Below are positions 25,861 to 34,424 of a DNA stretch of 64,000 bases, in pieces; the first letter of the stretch is position 1; the number at the start of each line of letters is the position of its first letter. The stretch is from positions 1 through 64,000 of the IMG/VR virus record IMGVR_UViG_3300025402_000006; one strand, written 5' to 3'. The stretch comes from a virus. A model generated the notes under the pieces. The model saw only the letters and a program-made list of their open reading frames with translations, was not told the origin of the DNA and ran no database searches. A program made the translations under genes and the position numbers.

Positions 25861-26279
25861 TGATTATCCAGATTATTGGGCTTCCTGGATCAGGTAAGAC
25901 CGCCCTAGCAAATGGTTTAAAAGAAAAAATACCTGTAATTCATTTAAATGCTGATGAGGTTAGGGCAACAATCAATTCAGATCTTGGGTTCTCAAACGAT
26001 GACAGGGTTGAACAAGCACGCAGGCTTGGTGAGATGGCAAGACTTTTAGAACGCCAAGGTCATAACATAATTGTGGATTTTGTTTGCCCTACGGAAGAGG
26101 CAAGAGAGGCTTTTGGCAAACCAGACATTCTTATCTGGATGGACCGTATCAAAAAAAGCCGTTTTGAGGACACCAATACCCTTTGGCAAGACCCAATAAA
26201 TTACGTTGATTTTATAATCAAAAATGGCTTAACCGTTGAACAAGAAGTAGATTGCATCATTAGTAAATACGGCCTTTAG
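25860..26279 (+). CDS. Short APS kinase-like protein
   Basis: APS kinase phosphorylates adenylylsulfate to PAPS. This 139-residue protein has a Walker A loop GLPGSGKT (residues 7-14), then LNADEVRATINSDLGFS (29-45) and DDRVEQARRLGEMA, matching the CysC signature around its LDGD, N-x-DLGFS and DR-x-EN positions. A FVCPTEEARE segment stands where CysC has FISP. It is shorter than cellular CysC and lacks the C-terminal lid with the KxFTG element, so activity or substrate may differ. A generic short P-loop kinase is the alternative. The sulfotransferase in the same operon supports the PAPS role. Confidence 0.65.
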   Translation: MIIQIIGLPGSGKTALANGLKEKIPVIHLNADEVRATINSDLGFSNDDRVEQARRLGEMARLLERQGHNIIVDFVCPTEEAREAFGKPDILIWMDRIKKSRFEDTNTLWQDPINYVDFIIKNGLTVEQEVDCIISKYGL

Positions 26280-26387
26280 ATCCTTACAATGTAAGACCCT
26301 CTATAACTCAACAGAGTATATAGTAATCCCTTTCTAGCTTGCTCTTCCCCAAGAATCTAACCATCAAAGATTGCGTAATATAGCATA
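26280..26387 (+). promoter_or_regulatory. Intergenic hairpin and possible leaderless promoter
   Basis: This 108-nt gap ends the tailoring cassette. An imperfect hairpin (CTATAACTC / GAGTATATAG, 26301-26323, loop AACA) could terminate or process the upstream transcript. A TAATAT at 26376-26381 ends 6 nt before the next ATG, and no Shine-Dalgarno is present, so the next gene may be read from a leaderless transcript. No good -35 box is visible. Confidence 0.4.
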
Positions 26388-28607
26388 ATGGCCAATAAAA
26401 AACCCAAGAATAATATTACTAGAGGGTACCGTTCAACCAATAATAAGGTCATTGAAGGTTGGACTGGTGGTGAGGGTGGACCACACCCGCCAGAATATAG
26501 TAGTAATTATAAGACTATTCTATTTAGTTATTTTGCCACGAACAAAAATGGTAAAGTACCAGAAGGTTGGAGAGGTGGTCAAGGTCCACATGTCCCACCA
26601 CCTTATGTAGGACCTAAGAGTAGCTTTACTAGAGCATTCTATTCACCCAATACTGAAGCGTATGAGCTTGGTTGGAGAGGTGGCTATGGATTCCAAAAAC
26701 ACCTTGATTACTTTAAGAATGCCATCGCTTTGGCCACAATATTGGTTAATAACCAGTCAAAAATCGGTAGAATTAAACAAGCTTCATCTACGTCTACAAA
26801 TTTAGCAAAAACCTCAAAAAGTTATATCCAATTAAGATTTGCCATTGCTCTACAAACCTCAGCAATTGTTACTAGATACATTAAGTCAAAACTTAAATCT
26901 GCAATAGTTAATTATGTTGGTGTTATAAAGAATAGCAAGCGTTTTACAGGTATTCGTCGTGCTACCGCTAATAGCATTGGTTACGCAAAAGTTACTAAAA
27001 TCACAAGACATTTTAGAGTTTCTATAGTTAATCTTGTAAACTTTGCATTCGAAGGCCGCATCGATCGATTCTTTAGAAAAGCGATTGCTGCCTATACACA
27101 ATCAGTAATTATTGTCAAACGATCTAGATTCACCCGTACTGCTAAGGCATTGCAAACCTATTTAGCAACTAGTTTAAAGCCATTTGATCAATATTACAGA
27201 AGTGCGATCGCTACTTCAACCAGACTAGTAAATTCTAGTAAAACTTTTAATAGGTTTAGAAAAAGCACTATAACAAGTATAAACATAGCAAATAGCTATA
27301 AAACAATCAAACGTATAAAACAAGCATTAGCTGAATCCACGTTCTTGGTTCGTAATATAAAATCCTACAATAATTTTAAAAGAGCGTTTGCCACCAGAGT
27401 TTCGCTTATTACATCTAAAAATTCTAACATTAGAAGCAAATTAGTTACCGTTACTAGGGTATCTCTTGTAAAGAGTAGCAGGACATATAATGCCAGAGTC
27501 CGTGCTATAGCTATCAATATTGTCAAAACTATTAAAATTGGTAGGTTTATAAGAACCGGTTCAGCTAATGCTATCAACATAGCAAATTCTTATAGAATTA
27601 ATGTTCTTTTTAAAAAAGCCATTTCTATGGTTATCAACATAGCACGAGATGGAAAGATCGATCGATTCTACCGTTATGCCATAGCTAGAACAACCAATTT
27701 GGTTACCACTACTAAACAATCTAGATTTATTAGAGTAGCTAAATCAACCCAAGTAGGCATTACCATTGCAACAAGAATTGTCGTAGCTAGACGCCTCGCA
27801 ACAGCTAACCGTGCAATGCTCGTTAAAGTCAGCAAAAACTATGGCAAGAACATAAAAGTTATATTCACAGGGTTAACCAAAAATAACAAATTATTTAGAT
27901 TCACAAGAAGAGCAACGGCAGCAGTCATTAATCTTGCTACTACCAGGAAATTTTCTAGGTTCATTAGAGTTGCTAAAGTAACTGCAACTAATATTGCATT
28001 CGATGGAAAAATTGATCAATTCTATCGTTATGCGATTGCTAGAACTACAGGGCTTATTAAAACCACTAAATTATCTAGGTTCAATAGGAATGCCAACGCT
28101 AATAGAATAAACCTTGCTAGAACCAATAAACGCCGTGCTACCTATATCAAGACTCTATCCACTAATTTGAGTTTTAATATCAAATCCCATGCATACCGTA
28201 AAATTGCCAAGAATATTGTTATATTCATTGGTAAAGTTGTAAGTGGTGGAAAAGTTACACATAAGAATGCTTCAGTATTGCAGAGCGTATCAGCTACTGT
28301 AACCAAGGCAAACAACCGTAAAAAATACGCCACTGCCACGGTTAGCTATGAAATTGGTACTACCAAGGGTAGAACTTATCTTAGAAGAGCAATTGCCACA
28401 ACAGTCGGATTGGTTCGCTATGGACTCAGCCTAGTAATGAATGTAAGATCTATAGAATCTGCCAAGGTTGAGCCAGTCAACGAGGTCAATTTCTATGTTA
28501 CACCTAACAACCCAGACGTTGTTGGGGAGTACACATCTGAAAATGACCAGCCTGGTGACTATTCAGAGCCTGTGAATAACCTTGGTGAAGATGTAGTACC
28601 TACTTAA
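26388..28607 (+). CDS. Large, highly basic 20-residue-repeat protein
   Basis: This 739-residue protein is extremely rich in Lys, Arg, Ser, Thr, Ile and Ala, with almost no acidic residues until the last 60. Residues about 1-95 hold three GW-[T/R]-GG-x-G motifs with nearby HPP or PPP. From about 105 to 700 there are some 28 degenerate units of about 20 residues, roughly K-x-x-RF-x-R-x-A-x-AxxxNLxxxxK. The tail is acidic and Pro/Asn-rich. I do not recognise a family. The repeats could form a solenoid or an amphipathic surface binding anionic polymers such as DNA or teichoic acids. There is no ribosome binding site; see the upstream region. Confidence 0.7.
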   Translation: MANKKPKNNITRGYRSTNNKVIEGWTGGEGGPHPPEYSSNYKTILFSYFATNKNGKVPEGWRGGQGPHVPPPYVGPKSSFTRAFYSPNTEAYELGWRGGYGFQKHLDYFKNAIALATILVNNQSKIGRIKQASSTSTNLAKTSKSYIQLRFAIALQTSAIVTRYIKSKLKSAIVNYVGVIKNSKRFTGIRRATANSIGYAKVTKITRHFRVSIVNLVNFAFEGRIDRFFRKAIAAYTQSVIIVKRSRFTRTAKALQTYLATSLKPFDQYYRSAIATSTRLVNSSKTFNRFRKSTITSINIANSYKTIKRIKQALAESTFLVRNIKSYNNFKRAFATRVSLITSKNSNIRSKLVTVTRVSLVKSSRTYNARVRAIAINIVKTIKIGRFIRTGSANAINIANSYRINVLFKKAISMVINIARDGKIDRFYRYAIARTTNLVTTTKQSRFIRVAKSTQVGITIATRIVVARRLATANRAMLVKVSKNYGKNIKVIFTGLTKNNKLFRFTRRATAAVINLATTRKFSRFIRVAKVTATNIAFDGKIDQFYRYAIARTTGLIKTTKLSRFNRNANANRINLARTNKRRATYIKTLSTNLSFNIKSHAYRKIAKNIVIFIGKVVSGGKVTHKNASVLQSVSATVTKANNRKKYATATVSYEIGTTKGRTYLRRAIATTVGLVRYGLSLVMNVRSIESAKVEPVNEVNFYVTPNNPDVVGEYTSENDQPGDYSEPVNNLGEDVVPT
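26700..28460 (+). repeat. Degenerate 60-nt (20-codon) coding repeats
   Basis: About 28 protein-level units. Longer near-copies begin around 27055, 27651 and 28003, each starting with a G-[K/R]-ID-[R/Q]-F block and continuing A-I-A-[R/A]. This indicates growth by duplication of multi-unit blocks, followed by divergence. Confidence 0.7.
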
Positions 28608-28641
28608 AAACACCATAGATTATAGGATAATTGAGGAAAAT

Positions 28642-28821
28642 ATGTTAACTTTTGCAGTTCTTGATGCTAATAACATAGTGGAGAACATCATAGTAGCCGA
28701 TTCCCTTGAGACAGCAGAATCTGTTACTAGAACAACTTGTATCCAATATGACGAAACAAACCCAGCATATATTGGCTGGCAATATAACGGAACTACTTTT
28801 GTAGATCCAAATGCACAATAA
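28642..28821 (+). CDS. Small unrecognised protein (59 residues)
   Basis: A clean frame begins MLTFAVLDANNIVENIIVAD, preceded by GAGGAA at about 28633. It ends in a GWQYNGTTFVDP segment. This layout (short strand-rich N-terminus, W-x-Y-x-G-x-x-F end) is common in small phage tail-associated proteins, but I cannot name the function. It lies between the basic repeat protein and the lysin candidate. Confidence 0.65.
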   Translation: MLTFAVLDANNIVENIIVADSLETAESVTRTTCIQYDETNPAYIGWQYNGTTFVDPNAQ

Positions 28822-28835
28822 GATAAGGAAAAATA

Positions 28836-29327
28836 ATGACTGACGTAAGACAAACAATTGTTGACTGGGCTAAGTGGTGCGCTGCTAATCACGACAAATT
28901 CACATACTCAGAAGGACCACAACGCATGTCCAGCATTGGACACCCAGGCAAACTGCCAGTTATCGCTGACTGCTCAGCCTTTGTGACATTGATGTACAAC
29001 TGGGCTGGCGCTCCTGACCCAAATGCTCAGAGCTACAACCACACCGGCTACACCGGCACACTGCTTTCACATGGGACTAAGATTGCCCTCAAGGATGTTC
29101 TGCCAGGCGATGTAATTGTCTATGGCCCAGGAACCGGTTGGCACACAGCACTTGTAGTTGACGTTACCGGCGCTAACGCAAAGAACCCCCTCACGGTGTC
29201 CCATGGACAGGCCGGAGATCCGAGTTATTGCCACGTCAATCAAGATGGTCGTTTGCCACAAACCTACCTACGCTTCAACACTTCTGCAATTAACGCTCAG
29301 TCAATCCACACACCACCTGCAAAGTAG
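28836..29327 (+). CDS. NlpC/P60-type cysteine peptidase (endolysin candidate)
   Basis: This 163-residue protein shows the papain-like cell-wall peptidase layout: a catalytic cysteine in ADCSAFVTLMYNWAG (Cys46) and a histidine in GWHTALVVD (His103) after the LPGDVIVYGPG turn. Such enzymes cut peptide bonds in peptidoglycan. There is no signal peptide, so release would need a holin, or the protein could act from the virion. A good AAGGAAA site precedes the start. Its place among fibre genes rather than beside the membrane pair at 5600-6305 leaves the lysis-cassette role open. Confidence 0.75.
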   Translation: MTDVRQTIVDWAKWCAANHDKFTYSEGPQRMSSIGHPGKLPVIADCSAFVTLMYNWAGAPDPNAQSYNHTGYTGTLLSHGTKIALKDVLPGDVIVYGPGTGWHTALVVDVTGANAKNPLTVSHGQAGDPSYCHVNQDGRLPQTYLRFNTSAINAQSIHTPPAK

Positions 29328-29332
29328 GATAA

Positions 29333-30079
29333 ATGGCACGTTATCGTCAAGACTTTGTTTATGGTGTGGCATCGGGTGTTCTTGCTAGTTCTGCACAAAC
29401 TACTATTACCGGTACCAACTGGCCAACCACTATCCCAAGTGGTTCATACATGCCTATTGTGCTTAACCCAGGTTACTATGGTGCTAGTGGTTCACCAGAA
29501 ATTGTTTATATAACATCTGCTACAAGCACTGTTGCTACGGTAGTTAGAAACCAAGAAGGCACATCACCTACTAGCACGCCTAGCGGTGGAGTAACTCCAT
29601 GGATTGCTGGACCACTTATTACTGATTTTGGTGTTGTTAACCAAATCGCCAATGGTGATTTCCCATCGCCGACTGCAAGTGGACAATTCTTTGTTTCAAG
29701 CGCATCAGGAAGCAATTCACCTTATTGGTCAAACGTTATCCCTGCTGGTGTAATTCAATATGTATATGATAGTAATGGTGGATCAGCTACATACATTGCA
29801 AACACCACAGACATTAATAACATTGTACAAATTAGTGGTAACTGCGTAATTCAATTACCTTCTGGTGGTATTACTTATGGTCAACAGATCACGTTCATTC
29901 AACTTACTAGTGGCACCGTAACAGCATTCTCCGGTGGTGCAACCCTTATTTCTACGGGTGCTTTGAACGGTGGCGCCAACCCACAACTTAGAGCACAATA
30001 TAGTGCTGCTACTGCTATCTACTTGGGTACCACAATGAGTGCAAGCCCAACATGGATCATCACTGGAGACGTAATCTAA
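29333..30079 (+). CDS. Fibre-type protein with shared attachment module
   Basis: The first 110 residues resemble the N-terminal module of the giant fibre and of the protein at 12455, with the turn TVATVVRNQEGTSPT. The C-terminal 100 residues form a separate beta-rich domain (NIVQISGNCVIQLPSGG...), of a type found in phage receptor-binding proteins. No enzymatic motif. The next gene starts 2 nt after the stop. Confidence 0.6.
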   Translation: MARYRQDFVYGVASGVLASSAQTTITGTNWPTTIPSGSYMPIVLNPGYYGASGSPEIVYITSATSTVATVVRNQEGTSPTSTPSGGVTPWIAGPLITDFGVVNQIANGDFPSPTASGQFFVSSASGSNSPYWSNVIPAGVIQYVYDSNGGSATYIANTTDINNIVQISGNCVIQLPSGGITYGQQITFIQLTSGTVTAFSGGATLISTGALNGGANPQLRAQYSAATAIYLGTTMSASPTWIITGDVI

Positions 30080-30081
30080 CA

Positions 30082-32337
30082 ATGCCTATCATCTTCGGTG
30101 TTATTGCTTCGGAGGAGTCTGGCCACTTACAGCCACAACCTCCATTTATCGATACCACCTCAGGTGCCGTAGTTATTTCAGGCGGAACAACTTCTGGTAG
30201 TAGTTCCACAGTCCAAGTCTATTTTACACCAAACCCTTATGGTCAAAGAGCAACTAATTATGCTATTACTGCTTTTAGTGGATCACCAATCGTTGCAGTT
30301 ACCGGTACGACTGTTACCGGCACTACAAGCCCAATAACAATTACTTACCCATTTGCTCCTAATGGCCTTTATGAATTTAAAGGTTATGCACTTAATGCCA
30401 AAGGTGCTAGTTCTTATGGCAATCAGAGTAATCAAGTAGAACCTTTTGTTGCTACAGCTACGCCGTCTGGTTTATCTGTAAACACTTTATCTACATCTGG
30501 AGTACAATTCACATTCCTACCAGTATCTGGTTCTACAAGTTATTTGCTTTCTGCATATGGTTCGTACACAGACCCTAATACACAAATAACAACTACCGAT
30601 AGTGCTTCATTCACTCTTTCAGGGTCAGCAATGACATATCCAACGGTTACTGGTATTCTTAACCATGGTTATTTTGTAGGTATGACCTACGAATTTTATG
30701 TCCAATCACAAAACTTCGCTGGTACAAGTGCTAGTGGAGCAAACATACCTTTAACACCAAACCCATTTGGCTCACCAAAGGTGCCAGTATTTACTGCTAC
30801 ATTATCTGGATCTGTTAATGCTGGTATCAACATTGTTGTAACACCAGACACCAATACATTAGACAATTTGCCTACGGGTTACAATTATGCTGATAGCACT
30901 GGTGGTTTTAACAATAGCGTAAGTTATTCTGGAACAACATGGACATTGATCAATTCATCTAATCCAATTCTTCCAGTTAGTACAGTCAACGTTACTGCTA
31001 AAGCAAGATCACCATACCCAGATACTCCAGGTACCCCAGTGGTGTTTAAATTCCCACCACAGGCTTCTCCATCCGTTATTTCAACAGTTACCGCATCTGG
31101 ATCTGGATTTAATTCTTCAACTGCCAATGCAACAATTACAGTTAACTGGACACAACCAACTTTTAATACGCAATACAGTCAACCAACTAACTATAACGTA
31201 GTTCTTTCTGGTACAAATGGTGATGTTTATTCTGGTACAACTTCTTATGGCCTTAATAGCCTTGCTTTTAATAATAACTATTATGTAAATACAAATTTCA
31301 CTGCTACTGTTGTAGCTACTAACTCTGGTGGTAAAAGTCCTGTTGCAACTGCAGGCAGTGCTGTTCAACCTTACATAGTTGCTGTTCCAGGCGCTGTAAC
31401 TGGAGTGACAGGCGGAGCAGCTGGAACCGCAGAGTTCGATTACCAATGGACTCCTCCAACCAGTGGTGGTCCATATTCAAATATACTTCTATACACTTCA
31501 CCAGCAACTACTACTCAAACAGTACCTTCTGGTACAAGCCAAGCTTACTTTACTTATAATTTTGCACAAGGAACATCCTACACATTCTATGCTGCTCCAT
31601 ATAATGGAGCTGGTTACTCAGCACCAGTATCTTCAGTGACTGCAACACCTTATCCAGGCTTTGTACCAATAACAGTTTACACTATTGGAGCTGGTGGTGG
31701 AGGTGGATGGTACACCGGAGGTGCTGCAGGAAACTTAGTTAATGGTGGATCAGCACAAGCAACAAAAGGACAAACTATATCATGCGTTATAGGAGCAGGT
31801 GGTAGTGCAACTGCTGTTTCAACTGCTACTGCTGGAACCGGTGGTAATAGTGGTGCAACTGATTACGGAGTTACTGTATCCGTAATTGGCTTCGGTGGTA
31901 ACGGTGGAGGACCTGGAACCACTAGCAATAGAGGAACTGGTGGTAGTAACAACTCATGGTCTGGTGGAACAGGTGTTGCTGGTGCTGGTGGTGGTGGTGC
32001 AGGATCTAATGGCAATGGTAGCGCAGGAGCTGGTACCACTGGTGGTAATGGTGGACCATCTACCCCTATTGGACCATTTGGAACTATGGGACCATATAAC
32101 GTCGGTGGTGGTGGTGGTGGTCGAGGTACAGTTACTCAAGGTAATACTCCATCACAATATCTACCAGGAACTGGTGGTTTCTCAGAAAACGTTGGACAAT
32201 CTGGTTATGTAGCCATACGATGGGCAATTGCTGATTACCCAGGCACTCCAACCATCGTAGGAAGCCACGCACAGTCTACTGATGGAGTATACAACTATGC
32301 AGAATGGACCAGCACTGGTTCAATTACTTTTAACTAA
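30082..32337 (+). CDS. Adhesin with Ig/FN3-like repeats and glycine-rich tip
   Basis: I chose ATG 30082, with a GGAG about 12 nt upstream, over an earlier in-frame ATG (30052) inside the previous gene. The 751-residue protein has five or so beta-sandwich-like units of about 90-100 residues up to about residue 535, reading like fibronectin-III repeats. They are followed by a glycine-rich domain (about 536-715) with GAGGGGGW, GGGGAGS and GGGGGGRG runs. Glycine-rich domains packed as polyglycine-II helices form the receptor-binding tips of some phage adhesins. A host-surface binding role is therefore likely. Confidence 0.75.
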   Translation: MPIIFGVIASEESGHLQPQPPFIDTTSGAVVISGGTTSGSSSTVQVYFTPNPYGQRATNYAITAFSGSPIVAVTGTTVTGTTSPITITYPFAPNGLYEFKGYALNAKGASSYGNQSNQVEPFVATATPSGLSVNTLSTSGVQFTFLPVSGSTSYLLSAYGSYTDPNTQITTTDSASFTLSGSAMTYPTVTGILNHGYFVGMTYEFYVQSQNFAGTSASGANIPLTPNPFGSPKVPVFTATLSGSVNAGINIVVTPDTNTLDNLPTGYNYADSTGGFNNSVSYSGTTWTLINSSNPILPVSTVNVTAKARSPYPDTPGTPVVFKFPPQASPSVISTVTASGSGFNSSTANATITVNWTQPTFNTQYSQPTNYNVVLSGTNGDVYSGTTSYGLNSLAFNNNYYVNTNFTATVVATNSGGKSPVATAGSAVQPYIVAVPGAVTGVTGGAAGTAEFDYQWTPPTSGGPYSNILLYTSPATTTQTVPSGTSQAYFTYNFAQGTSYTFYAAPYNGAGYSAPVSSVTATPYPGFVPITVYTIGAGGGGGWYTGGAAGNLVNGGSAQATKGQTISCVIGAGGSATAVSTATAGTGGNSGATDYGVTVSVIGFGGNGGGPGTTSNRGTGGSNNSWSGGTGVAGAGGGGAGSNGNGSAGAGTTGGNGGPSTPIGPFGTMGPYNVGGGGGGRGTVTQGNTPSQYLPGTGGFSENVGQSGYVAIRWAIADYPGTPTIVGSHAQSTDGVYNYAEWTSTGSITFN

Positions 32338-32345
32338 GGAAAAAT

Positions 32346-33212
32346 ATGAGAGTACGCCCCTTTCCACAATATGCAGTAGAGCCAGTAGGCATTATGACCT
32401 ACTCACAAGGTGTTCTTACTGACCCTGACAATCAAAACGTTACGCTTAGCATTGTCAATTCTGATAACGGTACGGTTATTGTTCCTGCAGGAACTACTGC
32501 TACATACGAAAGCACAGGAACTTACCAATATACGTTGACTGCTAATCAATCATCAATCCAAGGCAATTACAATGTTACTTGGAATTACACAATTAGTGGA
32601 TCACCAAGAGTATATACAGATAGTATTGTTATTACTGATCAGATGCCATATTGGAGCAACCTTAGCTACGATGAACGTCAAATGGTTACTGGGATTGTTC
32701 ATAGGTTAGACAAGAGTTTTGACTCCACTGCTGGCGGACCTTACTTACAAGAACTTAATCAAAGTGGTTTTATCATGTATGAAGAAGTTGCAATGATCAT
32801 GCAAGATGAAGCAATTGACTACATTAACTACGAGTTTCAACCTATCTTTAGCCCAGCTTATGAAATTGGTTTAAATGCTCAAGTCCCATTCCCAAGCACT
32901 TATTACGGTGTACTAGCTAGCCAGACTTATGCTCACTTCTTAAAGCACATTGCTCGTAACTATATTGAACAACCTTCACCACAAGGTATGAACGCTGCTT
33001 GGATGGATCGTAGAGATTACTACCAGAGATGGTGGCAATTGTACTTATTTGATAAAGAAATTGCTGACAAGCAACTACGTCAAATGAAGCGTCAGTTCAT
33101 GGTTGGTTCACGCAGAAGTCTCTTGGTTGCTGGTGGTCTTATCCCACGAATGTTTGTCAACCCAGCACGTCCTCACTTCCAATACGCTGCAGCTAACATG
33201 GGTGGAGCATAA
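32346..33212 (+). CDS. Neck or connector candidate protein
   Basis: The first gene of the neck-tail module. Residues about 1-95 form a beta-sandwich-like domain. From about 105 to 288 the protein is helical and rich in aromatic and basic residues (YYQRWWQLYLFDKEIADKQ). No specific family recognised. Head-tail adaptor or collar protein is inferred from position, before the other neck genes and the sheath. Confidence 0.5.
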   Translation: MRVRPFPQYAVEPVGIMTYSQGVLTDPDNQNVTLSIVNSDNGTVIVPAGTTATYESTGTYQYTLTANQSSIQGNYNVTWNYTISGSPRVYTDSIVITDQMPYWSNLSYDERQMVTGIVHRLDKSFDSTAGGPYLQELNQSGFIMYEEVAMIMQDEAIDYINYEFQPIFSPAYEIGLNAQVPFPSTYYGVLASQTYAHFLKHIARNYIEQPSPQGMNAAWMDRRDYYQRWWQLYLFDKEIADKQLRQMKRQFMVGSRRSLLVAGGLIPRMFVNPARPHFQYAAANMGGA

Positions 33213-33215
33213 TAA

Positions 33216-33902
33216 ATGTCTGGTATTGATCCACAGCCAGGGCCGGTTGTACCCGGTGCCGGTGGACTATCCACCCAGCAAGAAAGCCCTCTTCTCGTTG
33301 TAAAACAACGTGAAATATGGGCTCAGACTGACCAGCAACGTTTCCACGATGAAGCTTTGCAATGGTATGGAGAAGAAGTTATTGTACGTCAACTTTGGCG
33401 TGCAGAAGATGCTGCTCTTGGACTTGTAGGATACTGTCAACAATGCCAAGATAGCCCAAACCCATCACAACCTAATGCTGCTGTCCAATCACGAGTTAGC
33501 AAAGTATACCGTCAAACGGGTAATAGTTACTGTGGGACTTGTTATGGAACAACATTCAGTGGTGGATTTAAACCAACTTGTTATCACTTATATATGCTAG
33601 CTGCTGACACACCTCAAATTCGTATGAATCTAAGCACTGGTCAATTTTGGAAAGATAATCCAACTGTTCAGTTCAGCTGGTATCCAGAAATTAGAACTGG
33701 TGACTTAGTTGTTCGTGTAAACGAATGGTACGAAGAAACGCCAACATCGCTTGGAGATAGATTTCAAGTTAGTGCCGTAAGCCCACAAAGCATCCGCACT
33801 GGCCCAGGAACAAGTTATAGCCCAAGTGTTTATGTTAACCAAACTTGTACTTTAGAAAACGTATTCCCAAGTGCTCCATACTACAATGTACCGGTGATTT
33901 AA
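33216..33902 (+). CDS. Neck protein candidate with Cys cluster
   Basis: This 228-residue protein carries CQQC near residue 74 and CGTC with a following C-x-H near residues 107-123, enough for one structural zinc. The second half is beta-rich. The order (connector, this gene, small gp10-like protein, terminator candidate, sheath) suggests a head-completion or neck role. Its stop overlaps the next ATG. Confidence 0.5.
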   Translation: MSGIDPQPGPVVPGAGGLSTQQESPLLVVKQREIWAQTDQQRFHDEALQWYGEEVIVRQLWRAEDAALGLVGYCQQCQDSPNPSQPNAAVQSRVSKVYRQTGNSYCGTCYGTTFSGGFKPTCYHLYMLAADTPQIRMNLSTGQFWKDNPTVQFSWYPEIRTGDLVVRVNEWYEETPTSLGDRFQVSAVSPQSIRTGPGTSYSPSVYVNQTCTLENVFPSAPYYNVPVI

Positions 33903-34423
33903 TGTACGAAGGAATAGCAGCACCAGATGCATTGACACAACGTTTAGCTAGACGTGCAGTCGAGATTGCTCAAGTCATTGGACCACGTAAAAGTGGTAAA
34001 GCACTAAACAGTTTGATCCCTTTTTATCAAACTGGTGTAATAGGTATTGAAGTTCCTGATGAAGTAGCTTATCTAATGGATCTAGACCAAGGTATTAAAG
34101 CTCACGCAATGGTTGATTTATCAGGAAGAGTTATACCAATTAGGAACACAGACGGAACTATTTCTTTTAGACGAGCTGGCGCTAACCAAATTGGCAATAT
34201 CCCTATTATTACTAGATTAGCTAAAGATGGAAGAATTAAAGAAAGCAAGCCTGAATGGGTATATCCTAAGAAGCCTGCATTGAAGGTATTAGAAAATTCA
34301 TTAAACGCAAGCGTTGAAGAATGGAAAAGAACTGTTACTTCTAAAGAAGTATTAAATCTTTTGATGCAGACTGATGCAAAAGACGATTTAGGAGAAATCT
34401 TTTACGGAAAGAATATGATATAA
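33902..34423 (+). CDS. Head-tail joining protein, HK97-gp10-like candidate
   Basis: The start is set at ATG 33902, which overlaps the previous stop (TAATG). The 173-residue product combines an N-terminal helix (LTQRLARRAVEIAQVIGPRKSGK), a central strand region with YLMDLDQG, and a long C-terminal helix. That pattern resembles neck proteins of the gp10 type. The identification is by pattern and position only. Confidence 0.5.
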   Translation: MYEGIAAPDALTQRLARRAVEIAQVIGPRKSGKALNSLIPFYQTGVIGIEVPDEVAYLMDLDQGIKAHAMVDLSGRVIPIRNTDGTISFRRAGANQIGNIPIITRLAKDGRIKESKPEWVYPKKPALKVLENSLNASVEEWKRTVTSKEVLNLLMQTDAKDDLGEIFYGKNMI

Positions 34424-34424
34424 A

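Noticed and set aside
31690-32220. Collagen-like protein in the glycine-rich region
   Set aside because: Glycines occur in runs rather than in G-x-y triplets; a polyglycine-II tip domain fits better.
13657-32337. Diversity-generating retroelement acting on fibre genes
   Set aside because: No reverse transcriptase gene or template/variable repeat pair with adenine-specific differences is visible in the window.
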